A DNA stretch of 64,000 nucleotides from Branchipolynoe longqiensis (GCA_030323885.1 CM059192.1:65279593-65343592), one strand, 5' to 3'; shown: positions 1 through 11,480, numbered from the stretch's first letter. Numbers and translations: made by a program. The notes: generated by a model not told the origin, from the letters alone.

Positions 1-1765
1 CCACCACTTACCACATCACCCCATGTCACCCCACCACTACCACCTCACCCCGTGTCACCCGTCACTACCACCTCACCCCATGTCACCCCACCACTACCAC
101 AACACCCCATGTCACCCCACCACTACCACCTCACCCCGTGTCACCCCACACTCCACCTCACCCCGTGTCAACCCACCACTACCACCTCACCCCGTGTCAC
201 CCCACCACTACCACCTCACCCCATGTCACCCCACCCACTACCACCTCACCGTGTCACCCACCACTACCACCTCACCCCATGTCACCCCACCACTACCACC
301 TCACCCCATGTCACCCCACCACTACCACCTCACCCCATGTCACCCCACCACTACCACCTCACCCCGTGTCACCCCACCACTCCCACCTCACCCCGTGTCA
401 CCCCACCACTACCACCTCACCCCGTGTCACCCCACCACTACCACCTCACCCCATGTCACTGTGCCACTACCACCTCACCCAGTGTCACCCACCCTGCCAC
501 TACTACCTCACCCTGTGTCACCCCACCACTACCACATCACCCAGTGTCACCCAGCCACTACCACCTCACCCAATGTCACACCACCACTACCACCTCACCC
601 AGTGTCACCCTGCCACTACAACCTCACCCCGTGTCACCCCACCACTTACCACATCACCCCATGTCACCCCACCACTACCACCTCACCCAGTGTCACCCGT
701 CACTACCACCTACCCCCATGTCACCCCACCACTACACCACCTCACCATGTCACCCACCACTACACCTCACCCGTGTCCACACCACCCTCCCACCACCCCG
801 TGTCACCCTCACTACCACTCACCCCATGTCACCCCCACCACTACCACCTCACCCCGTGTCACCCCCACCCCACCACCACCCCACACCACTACCACCTCAC
901 CCCATGTCACCCACACTACCACCTCAACCCCATGTCACCACCACTACCACCTCACCCCGTTCACCCCCACCACTCCCACCTCACCACATGTCACCCGACC
1001 ACTCCCACCTCACCCCGTGTCACCCATCACTACCACCTCACCCCATGTCACCCCACCTCACCCCATGTCACTGCCACCACTACCACCTCACCCCGTGTCA
1101 CTGCCACTACCACCTCACCCCGTGTCACCCCACCACTACCACCTCACCCCATGTCACCCTTCCACTCCCACCTCACCCAGTGTCACCCCACCACTACCAC
1201 CTCACCCAGTGTCACCCCACCACTCCCACCTCACCCAGTGTCACCCGTCACTACCACCTCACCCCATGTCACCGCACCACTCCCACCTCACCCCGTGTCA
1301 CCCCACCACTACCACCTCACCCTGTGTCACCCCACCACTATCACATCACCCAGTGTCACCCGTCACTACCACCTCACCCCGTGTCATCCCACCACTACCA
1401 CCTCACCCCATGTCACCCCACCACTACCACCTCACCCCATGTCACCCCACCACTACCACCTCACCCCATGTCACCCCACCACTACCACCTCACCCCATGT
1501 CACCTCACCACTACCACATCACCCAGTGTCACCCGTCACTACCAAATCACCCAGTGTCACCCATCACTACCACCTCACCCTGTGTCACCCCACCACTACC
1601 ACCTCACCCCATGTCACCCCACCACTACCACCTCACCCATGTCACCACACCACTCCCACCTCACCCCGTGTCACCCCACCACTCCCACCTCAGCCCATGT
1701 CACCCCACCTACCACATCACCCAGTGTCACCTCACCACTACCACCTCACCCAGTGTCACCTGCCC
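1..1765. repeat. 29-bp minisatellite (CACTACCACCTCACCCCATG-type)
   Basis: About 60 imperfect head-to-tail copies of a 29-bp pyrimidine-rich unit containing CCACCTCACCCCATGTCAC. The period is visible from CCATGT recurring at 277 and 306. The array continues left of the window. All three forward frames stay open because the unit lacks stop codons and 29 is not a multiple of 3; this is compositional, not evidence of a protein. It probably lies in a cytohesin intron. Confidence 0.95.
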
Positions 1766-1862
1766 GTCATCGTGCTTCCTCTTGAGGCAGCTCTCATGTC
1801 TTCCCTGCTCTGTGCTTGCCTTTCTCTCACCCGACTCACGTACCCCCATTTCCTTGTTCAGT

Positions 1863-2200
1863 CCTGCCCTGCCCTGCCCTTCCCTGCCCTGCCCTTCCCT
1901 GCCCTTCCCTGCCTTGCCCTGCCATGTCCTGCCCTGCCCTGCCATGTCCTGCCCTTCGCTGGTTGACCTACATTTGCTGACCTTACCCGACTCACGTGCC
2001 CTGGTTGCCCTGCCCTTCCCTTCCCGGCCCATCACTGCTTGACCTACCTGATTCACCTGCCCTGGTTACCCTACCCTGACTGCCCTTTTCCCTTGCCTGC
2101 CTGGATTGACCTGACCTGCCCTGATTGTTCTGTCCACGTGACCTGCCCTGCCTGGATTGACCTGCTATGGTTGACCTGCCCTGACCTGTCGCTTTCTGTG
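1863..2200. repeat. Degenerate CCCTG/CCTGACCTG repeat
   Basis: A run of 5-bp CCCTG units with CCTTC variants (1863-1965) passes into a looser CCTGACCTG/CCTGGATTGACCTG repeat up to about 2200. No exon was recognised here. Confidence 0.8.
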
Positions 2201-2854
2201 TTCGTCTGTGGCGCGCAGGTCAGAATGGCGGCTGTCAGCAATATGCAGAGCTGGTCATTTTCACCCACTCCTTCCTTCCTTTCTTCCTTTCTTCCTTTTT
2301 TTAAATTATTTTAAAATATTTTTTTAATTATTTTTAAATTCTACAATACAAATATTTAAGTGCCTGCTCTGGCCATTGCTGGTGTACATTTCCTGTTCAT
2401 GTGTGGTGTGTAGTGGCGGGGTCTGTACACACCCTACTCACCCACGTCCAGCCTCCAGCCTCCAGCTTCCAGCCTCCAGCCTCCAGCTTCCCGCCCCTCG
2501 TGGCTTCCTCTTCTGCTTCTTTTGGCTCCAGACCTCCGCCAAACTTGGGAGTGCTGGCGCGACTTTCAGAAATGATGATGCAGATGTACACAAATTACCA
2601 AAACTTTAGACATGACGCGTTTAATTATTATCGCTAAGCATTTCATGCCATATATATATATATATTTATGATGCTTATGTAATTTACACTTTTTTATATA
2701 TAGATTTAAACATAAAATAATGTTAAGGCTTAAATGTATCTTTTAAAAAAAAGAGCTGATCCTTAATGAATGAACATCGTTCGCCTGCTGGTGGGCATTG
2801 AGCTGGTCTGTTATTTCACTGTGTGTGGGCCGCCGGGGTGTATCAGAACTTCCC
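2201..2854. other. Cytohesin intron, no gene recognised
   Basis: AT-rich intronic sequence. It contains a short 7-bp CCTCCAG run (about 2448-2490) and a TA run near 2650-2665. A search by eye for the end of a Sec7 domain or the pre-PH linker found nothing. Confidence 0.5.
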
Positions 2855-3300
2855 CCCCCCCCCATGTGTCTGTGTGTGTGTGGGGGGTGGGGCTTCCCAT
2901 AGAGAGGGGGGACACCTGCCAGTGTAGAGGGAGAGCTACCTGTCTATGTAGGGGTATGGGGGGGGGGGGTGGGGGGGGGGGGGACTGCCCATGTAGGGCG
3001 GCGGGACCTCCTATGTAGGGGGGGGACTGATTCCTATGAAGGGGGGGGGGGGGGGAACTGACTTCCTATGTAGGGGGGGACTGACTTCCATGTAGGAGGG
3101 GGGATTCCCTAGGGGGGTCTGACTTCCCATGTAGGGGGGGGGAGCTGACTTCCTATGTAGGGGGGGAGCTGACTTCCTATGTAGGGGGGAGCTGACTTCC
3201 TATGTAGGAGGGGGAGGGGCTGACTTCCCATGTAGGGGGGGGACTGACTTCCCATGTAGGGGGCGTCTGACTTCCCATGTTGGGGAGGCACCTGTCAGTG
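2855..3300. repeat. G-rich minisatellite, about 26-bp units
   Basis: Repeats of GACTTCCTATGTAGGGGGGG separated by G runs of variable length. The G tracts are G-quadruplex-prone on the + strand. Located in the intron just upstream of the first PH exon. Confidence 0.85.
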
Positions 3301-3597
3301 TGAGGCAGGGATTGGAGACCGGGGGGTCCTGCCCGTGTGTGTAGGGGTGGGGGAGGACACTTGCCTGTAAATGGTGTGTGTGTTGGGGGGGGGGGTGTCT
3401 GCCCATGGTACTTAACATGTCCCACCCACCCGGCCACGTCCCGGACGTGAGGCGCTGTGTTCGGTCCGGGTCCACGTGAGCTACTCACCGAGGCGCCCTC
3501 TAGTGGGGATTTCCGGCTGCCTATTTGTGTATTTGTCTTTTCCCTCGACGTGCACCACTTGCTGTCCGCTAACGACTCTTTGCTCGCGTCTCACCAG

Positions 3598-3674
3598 GTG
3601 GCCGCTACCGGAGCTGGAAGCGGCGGTGGTTCATTCTCAGCGATAACTGCCTCTACTACTTTGAGTTCACGACA
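3598..3674 (+). CDS. CYTH: Cytohesin exon: start of PH domain
   Basis: First recognisable exon of a cytohesin, an Arf guanine-nucleotide exchange factor that binds PIP3-rich membranes through its PH domain. It starts after ctcaccag and ends before gtaagt. The two leading bases complete a Gly codon, then 25 codons read [20 protein letters not shown] and FEFTT, matching the beta1-beta2 strands of the family's PH domain, including the basic KRRW and the Tyr pair that contact the phosphoinositide in known structures. The preceding exon (Sec7 end and the linker before the PH domain) was not found between 1 and 3597 and probably lies left of the window, so the gene is partial. A TAGTGTAATGTA-type minisatellite begins about 30 bp after the donor. 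Confidence 0.93.
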
Positions 3675-3689
3675 GTAAGTAGCGGCTAG

Positions 3690-5215
3690 TTGTGGCGTGT
3701 AGTGTAATGTATGTAGTGTAGTGTAATGTATCTGTAGTGTAATGTACATGGTGTAGTGTAATGTATGTGTAGTGTAATATACATGGTGTACTGTAATGTA
3801 CGTGTAGTGTAATGTATGTGGTGTAGTGTAATGTATGTGTAGTGTAATGTATGTGTAGTGTAATATACATGGTGTAGTGTAATGTCATCATCATCATCAT
3901 CATCATCGTCATCATGCTGTCGGTCACAATGCGACAAAGACTGCTTTTATTTCTTAACCGCCACTATTTCGTGCGGTTGTGCGTTTCATAAAAGCTGCTT
4001 ACAAAGTGCTGCTGGCTTTTGCAAGTTACTAGCAGCGCTCTCTCGGGGAGCAAATAGAGGTCTCACACCGGCAAGAACATGTCAAGACAGGCGCAAACTA
4101 TTTGTCCCTGCAGTAGCTGGCCGGGAGATGTTGGGAGTTCCCTTCATCACCGCCCTTAATGCTGCCATGGAAGCATAGTTTTCTGTTAGGGTTTGCTCCC
4201 TTATCCTTTGGTTCTATCAAGAACCTGTACCACAAGGCAGTGGTATATAACTTTGCAAGGCAGGGGCGTCAAACTCCCTGAGGTATTTTAGCAGATAGGT
4301 ACTGCATTACCCGCATACCATAGTATAATGTACGTGTAGTGTAATGTATGTGTAGTGTAAGTTTGTTTGTTTGTTTTGTTTTACGTCGTAGTGTAATATA
4401 CGTAGTGTAGTGTAATATATATAGTGTGTGCATAGCGTAGTGTAATGTACATATCATGTAGGTTTGTTTGTTTGTTTTGTTTTACGTTCTAGTGTAATGT
4501 ACATGGTGTAGTGCAATGTACATGTAGTGTAAGTTTGTTTGTTTTTCGTCCTAGTGTATTGTACATGATGTAGTGTAATGTACATGTAGTATAAGTTTGT
4601 TTGTTTGTTTTACGTCCTAGTGTAATGTACATGGTGTAGTCTAATGTACATGTAGTATAAGTTTGTTTGTTTGTTTGTTTTACGTCCTAGTGTAATATAC
4701 ATGGTGTAGTGTAATATACGTAGTGTAGTGTAATATATATAGTGTGTGCATAGCGTAGTGTAATGTATATAGGGTAGTGTAATTGCATAGTCTAGTGTAA
4801 TATAAATAATCTGTAATGTACATAATGTAGTGTAATGTACATAATGTAGTGTAATGTACATAATGTAGTGTAATCTACAATGTGTAGTGTAATGCACATA
4901 GTGTAGTGTAATGTGCATAGTGTAGTGTATTCTACTTAGTGTAGTGTAATCTACATTATTTAGCATAATGCGCATAGTATTCTGTAATGTACACAGTGTA
5001 CTGTAATGTACATATGTTGTGTAATGTGCATATTGTAGAGTCATGTACATAGTGTAGTGTAATGTACATAGTGTAATGTAATGTACACAGTACAATGTAC
5101 ATAGTGTAATGTACATTGTGTAGTGTACTGTATATATTGTAGAGTAATATACGTAGTGTAGGGTGATATAATGTACACAGTATTATATACATAGTATAGT
5201 ATAATACACATTGCG
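3690..5215. repeat. TAGTGTAATGTACATG minisatellite, interrupted
   Basis: Units of about 17-19 bp (GTAGTGTAATGTACATG and variants) run from 3690 to 3883 and again from 4318 to 5215. Between them are a LINE 3' fragment and about 350 bp of unique sequence. Between 4360 and 4690 the array is a higher-order repeat: five copies of a GTTTGTTTGTTTTACGTCCT block, which is the SINE tail sequence seen elsewhere, recur every 65-100 bp between the short units. Confidence 0.9.
3884..3965 (-). mobile_element. LINE 3'-end fragment with (CAT)n tail
   Basis: (CAT)n followed by CATGCTGTCGGTCACAATG and GACAAAGACTGCTTT. This matches the 3' end of the antisense LINE at 54966 onward almost base for base for about 70 bp. 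The fragment is a severely 5'-truncated minus-strand insertion of the same family. The trinucleotide tail is the 3' end of the element. Confidence 0.75.
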
Positions 5216-5239
5216 TAATGAGGTCATAGATAAGACATC

Positions 5240-5430
5240 GTTACTACTCATGAGTCCCGTTCACACATACACGTGAAACCGGTCTAACTAAACCAATTTA
5301 ATTAATCCAGTTTAAAATGTGTGAATACGGCACTAAATCGGTTTAGTGCTAAGTCCACTCAACTAGTTCGCTTCATGTAAACCAGTTTGTGAGGTGGATT
5401 AGTTAAACCGGTTTAACTAAACTGGTTTAA
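5240..5430. repeat. AAACCGGTTTA palindrome-rich segment
   Basis: The palindromic box AAACCGGTTTA and variants (AAACCGGTCTA, AAATCGGTTTA, AAACTGGTTTA) recur at least six times in both senses just upstream of a cytohesin exon. It may be a small foldback or MITE remnant; no clean terminal repeats are visible. Confidence 0.45.
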
Positions 5431-5536
5431 CAGAGACGGCTGGATCAGAGCAACTCCTTCTCTAAGTAGTTTAATTGAATGCTTCTTGAACAAGCAAAAG
5501 CAAGTCCACGGTCTCGTTAACTCCTCTTTGTTTCAG

Positions 5537-5687
5537 GACAAAGAGCCAAAGGGCATCATTCCTCTGGAAAACATCCAAGTGCGGGATGTGGCGGACCGCA
5601 ACAAGTCCAACTGCTTTGAGCTCTTCTCAGTGAATAATGACGTCATCAAGGCCTGCAAGACTGACTCTGAGGGAAAGGTTGTGGAAG
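5537..5687 (+). CDS. CYTH: Cytohesin exon: central PH domain
   Basis: This exon is bounded by tttgtttcag and gtaagc and is in phase with the previous exon (phase 0 in, phase 1 out). It encodes [18 protein letters not shown], then NCFELF and [16 protein letters not shown], which align with strands beta3 to beta6 of the cytohesin PH domain. The Lys in ACKT matches the family's phosphoinositide-binding Lys. An Asn-His pair that binds the headgroup in the mammalian protein (my recollection) is Lys-His here, split between this exon and the next. Identification of the family is secure; whether this is the only cytohesin of the organism cannot be told from the window. Confidence 0.95.
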
Positions 5688-6420
5688 GTAAGCAAGATGT
5701 CGCTCATCACGTCAGCGATGAGTCGCTTTCTCCTCCACCAGCATGTGGAGCCAATACAGTCCTGCCACTCTGGATTTGGCACACACAAAAACTATAGAAT
5801 CTCTTCTTTTTTTTTTAAGTATCCAAATTGTCTTTAAAAAAAGTATTTAAAAAGTAAATAAGGGTCAACTTCCCGTGATTTGTGACCATTTGTTACCTTG
5901 TTAAGCTAACATGTGCTGCTTGTGAACACGCTTCAGGAATGATGTATGCAGTGTTGTGAGGAGTTGTGGCTGTTGAGCCCTCCGTTCTGCATAGTTCAAT
6001 GGCCACTGACAGCAGAGAGCTCAGCAAAAGTTCCACTCAACAGAACACACCCCACTCCTACAAAGAGACCTGTAAGGCACATCTCTCAATCTCATCAAAT
6101 TCCTAATTCTGTCTGAAGAGTTTACCAGATCGGCAATCCTGAAAAAAAAAGTATGAAAATAATATGAAAAGTGTGTTTTCCTTGAAAAAAAAGTATAAAG
6201 TGGCTCTACTGACAATGCTGCGCGCCGGTTGCGATTTAGGGATGATATTTTTCCGTTTTTATCGGATTTCCAGGTTTGTTCACAGCCTGGGGGCATTTTT
6301 GATATAGGAGTAAACGGAAATTTGCCGTCGGGATAATAATCTCAGTTTAATTTCCGCTTTTTTGTGTGCCTGAAACCACTATCATCCCTGCGGTTTCATG
6401 AGCCTCGTCTTTTGTTGCAG

Positions 6421-6490
6421 GGAAGCACACTGTGTACAGGATGTCTGCCGCCACGCCCGAGGAAAGAGACGAGTGGATCAAGTGTATTAA
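6421..6490 (+). CDS. CYTH: Cytohesin exon: end of PH domain
   Basis: A 70-base exon between tttgttgcag and gtaagt, phase 1 in and phase 2 out. It reads GKHTVYRMSAATPEERDEWI plus KCIK across the junction: the last beta strand and the C-terminal alpha helix of the PH domain, with the conserved Glu-Trp pair of the helix (DEWIKCI). A SINE in the opposite orientation starts only about 15 bp after the donor. Confidence 0.95.
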
Positions 6491-6505
6491 GTAAGTCTCC
6501 ACCGG

Positions 6506-6815
6506 GCTTTGTTTGTTTGTTGTTTTACATCCTCGCAACATTTAAGGTCATATCGGGATGGGTAACAACTTGTGACAGTTCATACTCATGGCAACTTTAT
6601 GATGCTGCGCCATCAGAACGCGATATCCCACACAGTCACATTATCATGATACTGTGCTAACCAGTCCTTGTCCTATCCTATTAATGCCAAGTGCCAAGCT
6701 AGGTAGCGACAAGTATCAATGTTATAAATCATTGCTTTGACTCGGCTGGGATTTGAACTGCTGACTTTCTGCACATGATGCCTGCGCTCTACTAATTCGG
6801 CTGCCATCTTGTCCG
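6506..6815 (-). mobile_element. tRNA-derived SINE (family S1), antisense
   Basis: It reads from the SINE tail (TTGTTTTACATCCTCGCAAC) through the conserved body (AACTTGTGACAGT, CACATTATCATGA) to the tRNA-like head, with a B-box-like GGATTTGAACTGC on the reverse strand. At least thirteen copies of this family, in both orientations, occur in the window. Confidence 0.85.
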
Positions 6816-7325
6816 CTCCATCTTGGTGAATGTGGCAGCATATAAGTGTCAGGGAAAAAGTAATCTGTTTTAATTTAAAAGGAAATTGACATATTAATTT
6901 GCTGCGCATTGCTGTGTAAAGTGTTTAAAGTACTCTGTGCCACCTGATTATATAATTAGGCGCATTTGCCCAGGTAGTACAGGCGCTAGTCACTTAGTGC
7001 CTTGGCAGATTATCTGAGGTATAAAGTACTTATGCAAATATTCATGTATGTAATTCTCCTGGTTTGTTATTTACTTGTTCTACTCGCTGCAAACACTCCA
7101 TAAACCTCCTTTGATGTGGTCTTCGGTAGTTTGGGTTACTGGAGGCTGGGGTGCAGCCTGGAGGGCGCAACTCTTCCCACTCTCACTGCACCGTACATTG
7201 CGGCATCTGTTTGGAGCGCTCTTAGATCTGGCGCAGTTTAATTGTCTGACCACTCCTCAATCGCTGCTCCCACACAACTTCTTGTGCTCACCACTTGTTG
7301 ACGGTTTGATATGTTTGTATTTCAG

Positions 7326-7398
7326 GTCATCGATCAATGAAAACCCGTTCTACGACATGCTAGCGGCCCGCAGGCGGAAAGCCACACACACCAAGTGA
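7326..7398 (+). CDS. CYTH: Cytohesin terminal exon with stop codon
   Basis: It follows the acceptor tatttcag and completes a Lys codon, then reads SSINENPFYDMLAARRRKAT and HTK before TGA at 7396-7398. The motif NPFYDMLAARRRK is the conserved polybasic C-terminal tail of cytohesins, which helps membrane binding and autoinhibition. The length of the tail fits the short-tailed family members. One ambiguity is visible: the stop lies inside a good donor-like string (CAA, then GTGAGT), so an alternative spliced tail exon downstream cannot be excluded. I found no convincing candidate for one. The 3' UTR is not delimited; CTCF-like repeats begin 18 bp after the stop. Confidence 0.9.
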
Positions 7399-7409
7399 GT
7401 TGGGTAGCC

Positions 7410-7595
7410 ACCTCACCACCAGGTGGCAGCATGACGGGCAGGTCATGCCACAAGGTGACAGCATCATAAGCGGGTCAAAAGCACCAAGTAGCAGCGCTAC
7501 AAACGGGTCATAACCACCAGGTGGCAGCACGACGGGCAGGTCGCACCACCAGGTGGCAGCACGACGGGCAGGTCGCACCACCAGGTGGCGGCACT
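7410..7595 (+). promoter_or_regulatory. 32-bp repeat carrying CTCF-core-like motifs
   Basis: Six imperfect units of about 32 bp. Four contain CCACCAGGTGGCAGC or CCACCAGGTGGCGGC (7416-7430, 7514-7528, 7546-7560, 7578-7592), all on the + strand. Each fits the vertebrate CTCF core consensus CCASYAGRKGGCRS without mismatch. The cluster starts 18 bp after the cytohesin stop codon. Binding is inference; the motif match is direct. Confidence 0.55.
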
Positions 7596-7894
7596 GCCAA
7601 GGAAAGCAAATTTCTTTTCACTGCTGTAGGGGACAGCATTTGTTCCTTTCATTGCGACTTTAAAAAAAAAAAAAATTTTAAACAGTATCTGTAAACAATT
7701 CGCTAATTGTATGAGAACTTGTGCAAACCTGCTGGGTACGCTGATGACATACGTGCACATAGCAGGTTGCTGATATTGAAAACCAAGCCAATACATTCTG
7801 AGCATCCCACTAGCAGAGACGCGCAAACATTTCTACAGTCAGATGTGGCATTTGCGTTAGCCCAGACACATGCCAAACATCACTGAAATCATGT

Positions 7895-8430
7895 ATGGTA
7901 TTCCTTATAGCCTAGACAGAAAAACATGGCCACAGTCGTGTGTGGCATTTCCAGTAGCTTAAACACAGCAATATCACCGGAGTTATGTGTGGTATTTTTG
8001 TTGGCTAAGACACATCACCACAATTGTGTGTGGTATTCTTGCTAGCTAAGACACATCACCACGGTCATGTGTGGTATTCTTGTTAGCTAAGTCACATCAC
8101 CACAGTTGTGTGTGCTTTTCTTGTTAGCTAAGTCACATCACCACAGTCGTGTGTGGTATTCTTGCTAGCTAAGACACATCACCACAGTTGTGTGTGGTAT
8201 TCTTGTTAGCTAAGTCACATCACCACAGTCGTGTGTGGTATTCTTGCTAGCTAAGACACATCACCACAGTTGTGTGTGGTATTCTTGTTAGCTAAGACAC
8301 ATCACCACAATTGTGTGTGGTATTCTTGCTAGCTAAGACACATCACCACAGTTGTGGGTGCTTTTCTTGTGAGCTAAGTCACATCACCACGGTCGTGTGT
8401 GGTATTCTTGCTAGTTAAGGCACATGAACA
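7895..8430. repeat. 41-bp minisatellite
   Basis: About 13 copies of a 41-bp unit with GCTAAGACACATCACCACAG and TGTGTGTGGTATTCTTG. Successive GCTAAG occurrences lie 41 bp apart (8045, 8086). Confidence 0.92.
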
Positions 8431-8454
8431 TCACCATTGGTTTGGGAAGGCATG

Positions 8455-9100
8455 GTGTGTGGTGAGAAGGTGCGGGGTGGGGGAGTGGGGGTGGGGAGAC
8501 GCGCTATGTGTATGTGACAGGGAAAGGCACGCTGTGTGTTTGTGTGGGCAAGGGAAGAAGGCGCGCAGGGTGGGGGGGGGCGATGTGTGTGTGTGGGGGG
8601 GGGGGGTGGGCAGGAGAAAGAAGGGGTAGGGCGGGGGGAGGGGCAAGGAAGGGGGGGGGGGGGCGGGATGGTGTGTGTGGGGGCAAGGAAGAAGGCACGG
8701 TGTGTGGGGGGGGGGATGTGTGTGTGGGGCAAGGGAAAGAAGGTGCGGTGTGTGGGGGGGAGCAAGGGAGAAGGCGGTGTTGTGAGGGCGGGGCAAGGGA
8801 AGAAGGCATGGGGTGGGGGGGACGAGGGCGCGGTGTGTGGGCGGGCAAGGGAAGAAGGCATGGGGTGGGGGGAGCAAGGGAAGAAGGCGCGGTGTGTGGG
8901 GGGGGCAAGGGAAGAAGGCGCGGGGTGTGGGGGGGGGGGCAAGGGAAGAAGGCGCGGTGTGTGGGGGGTGGCAAGGAAGAAGGCGCGCTGTGTGTCTGGG
9001 GGGAGGATGACTCGCTGTGTGTTGGGGGGGAGGAGGTAAGACGCTGTGTATGGTGGGTGGGGGTGGGGGGAGGCGCATGATGTCGGGGGAAGGCGCGCTA
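8455..9100. repeat. G-rich minisatellite (GGGAAGAAGGCGCGGTGTGT)
   Basis: About 20 copies of a roughly 31-bp unit with G runs up to a dozen long. Open frames on both strands (up to 256 codons on the minus strand) are low-complexity products of the repeat. Confidence 0.92.
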
Positions 9101-9415
9101 TGTGGTGTGCGTAAACTCGCCCCGTCAGGTTAGAAGTAGCCTTGTTTTGAATGGTACTGGCGGGGCTCTTCCTAGTCAGTATCACAGACAGTGTCCGGGA
9201 CTCGCGCTGCCTCCTGGCGAGACGGCCCTCTGCACCGCCTCACCTGCCTCAGTCTGCCACCTTCAGGTGCCTGTAATGACAAGAAGTAGCTAACGCATTT
9301 CTTACCGGGATCTTCTAAATGGATTCTCTTCATTCCAAAGTACTACTTGTGCACACCGGGCTGCGGTGACGACTACCTCACTGTATGTAGAACAGGTCGT
9401 GTGTCGAACCCGAGA
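9101..9415. other. Intergenic spacer, no gene recognised
   Basis: Moderately GC-rich unique sequence between two minisatellites. No conserved domain or exon was recognised. It could include cytohesin 3' UTR. Confidence 0.4.
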
Positions 9416-9925
9416 GCAATCGTAGCATCCTGCCGTCTGTATGTGACAAGGCCAGTGGAGAGCACGGTCTGTTTGTCCTGCCATCTCTATGTGACAAGGC
9501 CATTGCAGAGCACAGTCTGTTCCTGCTGCCGTCTCTACGAGACAAGGCCAGCGGAGAGCACGGACTGTTCGTGCTGCCGTCTCTACATGACAAGGCCAGT
9601 GGAGAACACGGTCTGTTTGTCCTGCCGTTTCTACGTGACAAGGCCAGCGGAGAGTACGGTCTGTTTGTCCTGCCGTCTCTACGTGACGAGGCCAGCGGCG
9701 AGCAGGGTCTGTTTGTCCTGCCGTTTCTATGCGACAAGGCCAGCGGAGAGTACGGTCTGTTTGTCCTGCCATCTCTACGTGACAAGACCAGCGGAGAGCA
9801 GGGTCTGTTTGTCCTGCCGTTTCTACGCGACAAGGCCAGCGGAGAGTACGGTCTGTTTGTCCTGCTGTCTCTACGCGACAAGGCCAGCGGAGAGCAGGGT
9901 CTGTTTGTGCTGCCAGATAGACAGT
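9416..9925. repeat. 48-bp minisatellite, frame-preserving
   Basis: About ten copies of a 48-bp unit (CTACGTGACAAGGCCAGCGG plus AGAGCACGGTCTGTTTGTCC). Because 48 is a multiple of 3, each open frame becomes a 16-residue repeat; the frame from 9347 to 9964 reads CLSCRLYVTRPAEST per unit. No splice signals or homology support a gene. Confidence 0.9.
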
Positions 9926-10427
9926 GACAGGTTCAGGCGCTCGTCAAGCAAAGTGACCTATTAGAAGTCATGTAGAGTTTTTATATCAACAAACAGGTGT
10001 CACGAATATTTATTTATATTTAATTGTCATTTGCCAGTTTTCACCTTCTGATTGGATGCTGGTTACTCAGGAGCAAGGTTTGGGATCAGACGAATAAGGC
10101 CGTTCAAAATGCAAGAATCGAGATGAATTGTAGTGAAGTAGGTGGAGATTGCTTGCGAGGTGCTGCTTAGTTTGAGGCAGGTTTGTGTAAAATATAATGT
10201 ACAAAATCATGTGAACTTTGCTTCTCAGAAAGGGTCTGGAGCACCGCTCCCGTCGGCACACCTGGTACCAACTTTGTATAAATGTTATCTCAGTACTGCG
10301 ATTATTGTCAGTGTGTGAGTGCAGGAGGAAGAGATGCATGTAGCAAGTCTAGAATTTGTTTGGTTATATTTCATGCCTATTTATATGTACACATAAGAAG
10401 GGATACTGAGCAGGCGGTCATTACTAA
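9926..10427. other. Unique intergenic sequence
   Basis: AT-rich unique sequence; nothing recognised. Confidence 0.4.
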
Positions 10428-11480
10428 CAGTGTCCGTACCACAGACGTCACATGTCAGGCACAGTGTCCGTACCACAGACGTCACATGGCAGGCACAGTG
10501 TCCGTACCACAGACGTCATGTGGCATGCACAGTGTCCATACCACAGACGTCATGTGGCATGCACAGTGTCCGTACCACAGACGTCATGTGGCATGCACAG
10601 TGTCTGTACCCCAGACGTCATGTGGCATGCACAGTGTCCATACCACAGATGTCACATGGCAGGCACAGTGTCCGTACCACAGACATCACATGGCAGGCAC
10701 AGTGTCCGTACCACAGATGTCACATGGCAGGCACAGTGTCCGTACCACAGATGTCATGTGGCATGCACAGTGTCCATACCACAGATGTCATGTGGCAGGC
10801 ACAGTGTCCGTACCACAGACGTCATGTGGCACGCACAGTGTGCGTACCACAGACGTCATGTGGCACACACAGTGTCCATACCACATACGTCATGTGGCAC
10901 ACACAGTGTGCGTACCACAGACGTCACATGGCAGGCACCGTGTCCATACCACAGACGTCACATGGAACGCACAGTGTCCGTACCCCAAACGTCCTGTGGC
11001 ACACACAGTGTCCATACCACAGATGCCATGTGGCACACACAGTGTCCGTACCACAGATGTCACATGGCAGGCACAGTGTCCCTACCACAGACATCATGTG
11101 GCACGCACAGTGTCCATACCACAAATGTCACATGGCAGGCACATGGTCCATACCACAGACGTCATGTGGCACACACAGTGTCCGTACCACATGTCACATG
11201 GCAGGCACATGGTCCATACCACAGATGTCATGTGGCATGCACAGTATCCATCCCACAGATGTCATGTGGCACACAGTGTCCATACCACAGATGTCACATG
11301 GCAGGCACAGTCTGCGACCACAGATGTCATGTGGCACGCACAGTGTCCATACAACAGATGTCATGTGGCACATACAGGGTCCATACCACAGATGTCATGT
11401 GGCACGCAAAGGGTCCATACCAAGGACGTCATGGGGTACGCCAGGTATGACAGGCACAGTCGTACCAGAGACATGTAGCA
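10428..11480. repeat. 34-bp minisatellite with ACGTCA boxes
   Basis: About 31 copies of a 34-bp unit: CAGTGTCCGTACCACAGACG then TCATGTGGCATGCA. Many units carry TGTCA in place of CGTCA. The open frames of 330-400 codons are repeat artefacts, open in three forward frames at once. Confidence 0.95.

Noticed and set aside
1..1765. CRISPR-like regular repeats
   Set aside because: No unique spacers: units are contiguous tandem copies, and the genome is animal with spliced genes.
23..2042. Open frames of 577-647 codons rich in His, Pro, Thr and Ser
   Set aside because: They run through a 29-bp minisatellite open in all three forward frames; no start context, splice signal or homology.
9347..9964. 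A Cys-rich protein with 16-residue repeats (CLSCRLYVTRPAEST)
   Set aside because: The 48-bp unit is a multiple of 3 and several frames on both strands are open; no gene signals, intergenic position.
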